Positions 59,183-64,000 of a stretch of 64,000 nt of DNA are shown here, piece after piece. Each line of letters opens with the position of its first letter. The stretch's first letter is position 1. The DNA comes from JBFXCS01 sp050181915 (GTDB lineage: Bacteria; Actinomycetota; Thermoleophilia; Miltoncostaeales; Miltoncostaeaceae), in the NCBI GenBank assembly GCA_050181915.1, contig JBFXCS010000003.1, forward strand, positions 496,001 to 560,000, written 5' to 3'. The notes beneath the pieces were generated by a model. That model had not been told where the DNA came from. It made no database searches and worked only from the letters and a program-made list of their open reading frames with translations. Both the position numbers and the translations under genes were made by a program.

Positions 59183-61084
59183 ATGAGAAGGCGCTGGCGA
59201 ACCATCGCGGCGCTCGCCGTGCTCGCCCTGTGCACGGCCCTCGTGGCCGCATCGTGCGGCGGTGATGACGACGAGGGCACCTCGAGCAACGGCGGCGGCG
59301 GCGGTACCGAGGCGGCCCAGGCGGGTCCGATCCAGTACTCCGAGCCCCAGGTCGGCGGCACGTATCGCATGGCCACGACCGACTTCGGCTTCACCGACGC
59401 CTTCGATCCGACGGGCGAGTACCTCGGCTCGGCGTGGAACACGATGAACAACCTGCTGCTGCGGACCCTGGTGACCTACCGGTTCACCGCCGGCGCCGCG
59501 GGCAACGAGCTGGTGCCGGACCTCGCCACGGCGATCCCGGAGGCCGCCGACGGCGGCAAGAGCTACACCTTCACGCTCAAGGACGGCGTCAAGTTCGGCC
59601 CGCCGATCAACCGCGAGATCACCTCGAAGGACATCCTGTACGCCTTCAAGCGCATCGGGACCCCCTCGCTGGCCGCCCAGTACGGCTTCTACTACAACGA
59701 GATCGAGGGGATGCAGGACTTCGCCGACGGCAAGTCCGACGAGATCTCCGGCATCACCACCCCCGACGACAAGACGATCACCTTCACGCTCACCAAGGCC
59801 GTGGGCGACTTCCCCTACCGCCTGGCGATGCCGGCCACCGCGCCGATCCCCGAAGAGGTGGGCAAGTGCTTCACCCAGGCCGGCGAGTACGGCCGCTACG
59901 TGATCTCGTCGGGCCCGTACATGTTCGAGGGCAGCGGCGACCTCAAGACCGCGAGCTGTGACGCGATGAAGCCGATCTCCGGCTTCAACCCGACCTCGAA
60001 GATGAACCTGGTCCGCAACCCGAACTACGACCAGGCGACCGACGAGATCCGGAGCAACTACCCGGATCGCTTCGAGTTCACGATCAACACGAACGAGCAG
60101 GACATCTTCGACAAGATCAGCGCCGGCGAGCTCGAGAGCTCGTACGACCAGGCGACGCCGGACGTCATGCGCGAGTACCTGACCGGCGACAACGCGGACC
60201 GCCTGCGCATCAACGGCGGCGACCGCACCTGGTACATCTTCATGAACCTGACCCAGCCGCCGTTCGACGACGTCAACGTGCGCAAGGCCATGAACTCGAT
60301 CATGGACCTCGAGGGCCTCCAGCGCGCCTGGGGCGGCCCGACCTCCGGTCAGGTCGCGACCCACATCCTTCCCACCTCGCTCATCAACGGGCAGCTGCAG
60401 CCGACCGAGTACTCGCCGTACCAGTCGGCGCCCTTCGCCGGCGACGAGGAGAAGGCGAAGGAGTTCATGAAGCAGTCCAAGTACGACACCGACCAGGACG
60501 GCGTCTGCGACGCGCCGGAGTGCAAGGGCATCCTGATGATGAACCGCAACTACGGTGCCTGGGCCCAGATGACCCCGGTCATCCAGCAGTCGGCGGCCAA
60601 GATCGGCATCGGCCTCGACATCCGCGAGCAGCCGACCGGCGCCGCCTACACGGCCATCCAGACGACGGCCCGCAACTTCCCGACCGGCGCCAACGCCGGG
60701 TGGGGCAAGGACTACGCGGACCCGTCCACCTTCATGGTGCTGTTCGACGGCCGCAACATCGCCCCGACCGGCAACACGAACTACTCCCTGGTGGGCCTCA
60801 CCGCCGGCCAGGTGAAGGAGCTCGGCGTCAAGGGCGTCACCACCGGCATCCCGAACGTGGACGCCGACATCGACGCCTGCGTCCCGCTCACGGGCGAGGA
60901 GCGCATGACCTGCTGGGTGAACCTCGACAAGAAGCTCACCGAAGAGGTCGTCCCGTGGGTGCCGTACCTCGACGCCGCCAACGCCGACCTGGTCGGCCCG
61001 GCGGTGACCAACTACGACTACGACCAGAACGCGGGCGAGCAGGCCCTGGCGCACGTGGCGGTCGACCCGTCCCTGCAGAAGTAG
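59183..61084 (+). CDS. Peptide-binding lipoprotein (family 5 solute-binding protein)
   Basis: A 633-residue lipoprotein. The signal peptide ends in the lipobox LVAASC with Cys25, followed by an acidic, Gly/Ser-rich linker. The body is a family 5 solute-binding protein: LRTLVTYRFT, YTFTLKDGVKFGPPINREIT (in part), LTKAVGDFPYRLAMP, and TWYIFMNLTQPPFDDVNVRK. It is about 80 residues longer than DppA. Upstream is GAAGGGAGAATCC as ribosome site. It captures peptides or related ligands for the importer encoded around it. Confidence 0.93.
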   Translation: MRRRWRTIAALAVLALCTALVAASCGGDDDEGTSSNGGGGGTEAAQAGPIQYSEPQVGGTYRMATTDFGFTDAFDPTGEYLGSAWNTMNNLLLRTLVTYRFTAGAAGNELVPDLATAIPEAADGGKSYTFTLKDGVKFGPPINREITSKDILYAFKRIGTPSLAAQYGFYYNEIEGMQDFADGKSDEISGITTPDDKTITFTLTKAVGDFPYRLAMPATAPIPEEVGKCFTQAGEYGRYVISSGPYMFEGSGDLKTASCDAMKPISGFNPTSKMNLVRNPNYDQATDEIRSNYPDRFEFTINTNEQDIFDKISAGELESSYDQATPDVMREYLTGDNADRLRINGGDRTWYIFMNLTQPPFDDVNVRKAMNSIMDLEGLQRAWGGPTSGQVATHILPTSLINGQLQPTEYSPYQSAPFAGDEEKAKEFMKQSKYDTDQDGVCDAPECKGILMMNRNYGAWAQMTPVIQQSAAKIGIGLDIREQPTGAAYTAIQTTARNFPTGANAGWGKDYADPSTFMVLFDGRNIAPTGNTNYSLVGLTAGQVKELGVKGVTTGIPNVDADIDACVPLTGEERMTCWVNLDKKLTEEVVPWVPYLDAANADLVGPAVTNYDYDQNAGEQALAHVAVDPSLQK

Positions 61085-61130
61085 GACGGGCGCTCTGACC
61101 GCCGGGGAGACCCGGCGGCGACAGGTGGAC

Positions 61131-61158
61131 GGAGGGGGCCGCCCCGGCGGCCCCCTCC
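61131..61158. terminator. Very stable hairpin after the binding-protein gene
   Basis: A perfect 13-bp stem GGAGGGGGCCGCC/GGCGGCCCCCTCC with a CC loop, without a T-run, placed between the binding-protein and permease genes. It probably stops most transcripts or protects the 3' end of the binding-protein mRNA, giving more binding protein than permease. Confidence 0.65.
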
Positions 61159-61182
61159 CCCGCACTCCGAGGAGACCGGGCA

Positions 61183-62148
61183 GTGCTCCAGTACGTCATC
61201 AGGCGATCGGTGTGGGTGGTGCTGGTGGTCCTCGTGGTCACGATGATCACGTACGCCATCTTCTTCCTGCTGCCCTCGACCGACCCCGCCGTGGCGTTCG
61301 CCGGCAAGCAGCCCACTCCCGAGCTGATCGCCGAGGTGAAGGAGCAGCTCGGCCTCGACAAGTCGGTGCCCGAGCAGTACTGGCTCTACGTCAAGCGGCT
61401 GGTGACGGGCGACCGGTACGGCTGGCCCGGCTTCGGCCAATCGTTCAACACCAGATCGCCCGTGCTGGACGAGATCACGACCAGAGCCCCACGCACGCTG
61501 TGGCTCATCGCCGGCGGCGCCGTCCTGTGGCTGCTGATCGGCATCCCGGTGGGCATCCTGTCGGCCCTGAAGCGCCGCACCTGGGTCGATCGCACCGTGA
61601 TGGGCTTCGCCCTGTTCGGCATCTCGGCGCCGGTCTTCTGGCTGGGCCTGGTGTCGCTCTACATCTTCTGGAAGATCCTGGGATGGCTGCCGGGGACCGG
61701 CTACACGCCGTTCACCGAGAGCCCCTGGGAGTGGTTCACCCACCTCATCCTGCCCTGGGCGGTGCTGGCGCTGCTGTTCGCCGCGATCTACGCCCGGGTG
61801 GTGCGCGGCAACCTGCTCGACACCCTCAGCGAGGACTACATCCGCACCGCGCGGGCGAAGGGCCTCACCGAGCGCAGGGTGGTGGGCAAGCACGCGCTGC
61901 GCGCCGGCATCGCGCCGATCATCACGCTGCTCGGCATCGACCTGGCCGTGCTGGTGGGCGGCACGATCGTCACCGAGACCGTCTTCAACATCCAGGGCCT
62001 GGGCAACTACGTCCTGGTGTCCACCTACGACGGCGACCTGCCCGCGGTGCTCGCGGTGGTCGTCCTCACATCCATCTGCGTGGCCGTCATGAGCCTTGTC
62101 GTCGACATCGTCTACGCGTACCTCGACCCGCGGGTGAGGTACCGGTGA
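61183..62148 (+). CDS. Peptide ABC transporter permease (DppB/OppB type)
   Basis: A 321-residue permease starting at GTG: LQYVIRRSVWVVLVVLVVTM at the N-terminus is the DppB hallmark, LGLDKSVPEQYWLYVKRLVT follows, and the coupling motif is SEDYIRTARAKGLTERRVVG near residue 220. Five to six helices. Overlaps the next gene by 4 bp (GTGA). Confidence 0.94.
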   Translation: MLQYVIRRSVWVVLVVLVVTMITYAIFFLLPSTDPAVAFAGKQPTPELIAEVKEQLGLDKSVPEQYWLYVKRLVTGDRYGWPGFGQSFNTRSPVLDEITTRAPRTLWLIAGGAVLWLLIGIPVGILSALKRRTWVDRTVMGFALFGISAPVFWLGLVSLYIFWKILGWLPGTGYTPFTESPWEWFTHLILPWAVLALLFAAIYARVVRGNLLDTLSEDYIRTARAKGLTERRVVGKHALRAGIAPIITLLGIDLAVLVGGTIVTETVFNIQGLGNYVLVSTYDGDLPAVLAVVVLTSICVAVMSLVVDIVYAYLDPRVRYR

Positions 62149-63167
62149 GCGCCCCCCTGCTGGAGGTGCGCGACCTCCACGTCAGCTTCCCCACGCCCGA
62201 CGGCGTGGTGAAGGCGGTCGACGGCGCCTCGTTCACGCTCGACGCGAACACGACCCTCGGGGTGGTGGGCGAGTCCGGCTCCGGCAAGAGCGTCACCTTC
62301 ATGACGGTGATGGGCCTCATCGACCGCCGCTACGCCCGGATCACCGGCGAGATCCTCTTCCGCGGCGTCGACCTGCTCACCGCCTCGAAGGCCGAGCTGC
62401 GCCGGCTGCGCGGCGACAGCCTGGGGATGATCTTCCAGGACCCGATGACGTCGCTGCACCCGATGTTCCGGGTGGGCGACCAGATCGCCGAGGCGGTGCT
62501 CGCCCACCGCGACGTGAGCAGGCAGGTGGCGCGCGAGATGGCGGTCGACGCCCTCAAGCGGGTGGGCATCCCGTCGCCGCAGGAGCGGGCCCGCCAGTAC
62601 CCGCACGAGTTCTCCGGCGGGATGCGCCAGCGGGCGATGATCGCGATGGCCCTGGTGCTCGACCCGGACCTGCTCATCGCCGACGAGCCCACCACCGCGC
62701 TCGACGTGACCGTGCAGGCGCAGATCCTCGAGCTCATCGACGACCTCAAGGAGCGCCTCGGGATCGGCGTGGTCCTGATCAGCCACAACCTCGGCGTGAT
62801 CGCCGACGTCGCCCAGCGGGTGATGATCATGTACGGCGGCCGGCCGGTCGAGATCGGCACCCGCGACGAGGTGTTCAACCGCCCGCAGCACCCGTACGCC
62901 TGGGGGCTGCTCGAGTCGATCCCCCGCGCCGACGTGCGGGTGAGCCGGCTCGTCCCGATCGAGGGGTCGCCGCCCTCGCTCATCTCGCTGCCGCCCGGCT
63001 GCGCCTTCGGGCCGCGCTGCCCGCACCGCTTCGAGCGATGCACGGTCGAGCGGCCGGAGCCAGCCCAGCCCCTCGGCGGGCACCTCGACGCCTGCCACCT
63101 GACGATCGATCAGAAGCGCGAGCTGTGGAGCGAGCGCAGCGCCCGCCTCGAGGACGCGGCCGCATGA
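62145..63167 (+). CDS. Peptide ABC transporter ATPase (DppD/OppD type)
   Basis: A 340-residue ATPase: Walker A GESGSGKS near residue 42, FQDPMTSLHP, signature EFSGGMRQRAMIAMAL near 156, Walker B LLIADEPTTALDVT, and the C-terminal oligopeptide motif with Cys residues GCAFGPRCPHRFERC that binds an iron-sulfur cluster in this family. GTG start overlapping dppB-like stop. Confidence 0.95.
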   Translation: MSAPLLEVRDLHVSFPTPDGVVKAVDGASFTLDANTTLGVVGESGSGKSVTFMTVMGLIDRRYARITGEILFRGVDLLTASKAELRRLRGDSLGMIFQDPMTSLHPMFRVGDQIAEAVLAHRDVSRQVAREMAVDALKRVGIPSPQERARQYPHEFSGGMRQRAMIAMALVLDPDLLIADEPTTALDVTVQAQILELIDDLKERLGIGVVLISHNLGVIADVAQRVMIMYGGRPVEIGTRDEVFNRPQHPYAWGLLESIPRADVRVSRLVPIEGSPPSLISLPPGCAFGPRCPHRFERCTVERPEPAQPLGGHLDACHLTIDQKRELWSERSARLEDAAA

Positions 63168-64000
63168 CGACGCAGGGCGTCCCGTCCACGCCGCCGCGGC
63201 CCACGGGGCGGCCGCTGATCGAGCTCGACGGGCTCACGAAGCACTTCCCGATCACCCGCGGCGTGTTCCTGCGGCACCAGATCGGCAGCGTGCGCGCCGT
63301 CGAGAACGTGAGCCTCACCATCCACGCGGGCGAGACGCTGGGGCTGGTGGGCGAGTCGGGGTGCGGCAAGTCGACGACGGCGCGCCTCATCATGCGCCTG
63401 ATGGAGCCCTCCGACGGCTCCATCCACTTCGACGGCCGCGACATCTCGCACATCGGCCGCTCGGCGATGCGGCCGATCCGCCGCGAACTGCAGATGGTGT
63501 TCCAGGACCCCTACGCCTCGCTCAACCCGCGTCACAGCGTGGGCCAGATCATCGGCGCGCCGCTCGCGATCCACGGCACCGCGAAGGGCGCCCGCAAGGG
63601 GCAGGTGCAGGAGCTGATGAGCCGGGTCGGCCTCAACCCGGAGCACTACAACCGCTACCCCCACGAGTTCTCCGGCGGGCAGCGGCAGCGCATCGGCGTG
63701 GCGCGCGCCCTGGCGCTCGACCCCCAGGTGATCCTGGCCGACGAGCCGGTGTCGGCCCTCGACGTGTCGATCCAGGCGCAGATCCTCAACCTGCTGAAGG
63801 ACCTGCAGGCCGAGCGCTCGCTCACCTACCTGTTCATCTCCCACGACCTCGGCGTGGTGCGGCACGTCTCGGACCGCATCGCCGTGATGTACCTGGGCCA
63901 CGTGGTCGAGGTGTCGGGCGCCGACGACCTCTACGACGACCCCCGCCACCCGTACACGGTGGCCCTGCTGTCGGCGGTGCCGAAGGGCCATCGCGGGGCG
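63164..64000 (+). CDS. Peptide ABC transporter ATPase (DppF/OppF type), cut off
   Basis: The first 279 residues of the second ATPase: KHFPITRGVFLRHQIGSVRA at the N-terminus, Walker A GESGCGKS near 62, FQDPYASLNPRHSVGQII, signature EFSGGQRQRIGVARAL near 168, Walker B ILADEPVSALDVS and the switch FISHDLGVVRHVSD. ATG overlaps the previous stop (ATGA). The 3' end lies beyond base 64000. Confidence 0.94.
   Translation, partial: MTTQGVPSTPPRPTGRPLIELDGLTKHFPITRGVFLRHQIGSVRAVENVSLTIHAGETLGLVGESGCGKSTTARLIMRLMEPSDGSIHFDGRDISHIGRSAMRPIRRELQMVFQDPYASLNPRHSVGQIIGAPLAIHGTAKGARKGQVQELMSRVGLNPEHYNRYPHEFSGGQRQRIGVARALALDPQVILADEPVSALDVSIQAQILNLLKDLQAERSLTYLFISHDLGVVRHVSDRIAVMYLGHVVEVSGADDLYDDPRHPYTVALLSAVPKGHRGA

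Overview
The window is a very GC-rich (roughly 70-75 % by eye), gene-dense actinobacterial chromosome segment. Gene content suggests a deep-branching lineage such as the Thermoleophilia (Solirubrobacterales-like) rather than Streptomyces or Mycobacterium, but this is inference from gene style only. Many starts are GTG, many genes overlap by 4 bp (ATGA or GTGA), and intergenic AT-rich islands stand out as control regions.

Layout. 1-7.5 kb: a cut-off CtpE-like P-type ATPase, a CBS-domain protein, a GAF histidine kinase with its LuxR-type response regulator, a degenerate multicopper-oxidase-like protein and a flavoprotein of the sulfide:quinone reductase type. 7.5-10.3 kb: a DUF6544 gene coupled to a 30-residue membrane peptide, an ECF sigma factor with a putative membrane anti-sigma partner, a UBP-type zinc finger and a DUF2630 protein. 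10.3-16 kb: a Vps62-like membrane protein, a small NHLP-clan-like protein beside a metalloprotease, and a large secreted propeller protein. 16-25 kb: an M29 aminopeptidase, an ABC exporter with its TetR regulator, an aquaporin, an SDR that has lost its catalytic residues, and an 1135-residue MalT/BTAD regulator.

25-31.5 kb is an organosulfur utilisation cluster: two SfnB/DszC-type flavin monooxygenases, the dimethylsulfone monooxygenase SfnG, and a flavin reductase fused to a degenerate GTP cyclohydrolase II domain, facing an SsuE-like FMN reductase, an Rrf2 regulator and a GlcG/HbpS-like protein. 31.5-38.3 kb holds SoxR with a perfect SoxR box, an LCP ligase, MetF, a universal stress protein, a methyltransferase and a zinc metallopeptidase. 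38.3-40.9 kb is a XamI-type restriction-modification pair. 40.9-48 kb has a second ABC exporter/TetR unit, an L,D-transpeptidase, a dipeptidase, a hydrolase, a desaturase and a cyclopropane synthase. 48-55 kb carries four tRNAs (Glu, Leu, Val, Asp), an unexplained structured transcript with an extremely long Shine-Dalgarno sequence, a MarR/quinone reductase pair, a SLATT-like protein and an FHA-HtrA protease. 55-58 kb is a third ABC exporter/TetR unit with a striking five-site operator array. 58-64 kb is a dipeptide/oligopeptide ABC importer operon running off the window.

The points most worth following up are two related intergenic inverted-repeat (MITE-like) elements at 16.0 and 37.2 kb that share a 13-bp core, one lying where a methyltransferase start codon should be; the structured RNA at 48.0 kb; the operator array at 56.8 kb; the NHLP-clan/protease pair; and the flavin reductase-GCHII fusion. 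No CRISPR array, integrase or transposase gene was seen.
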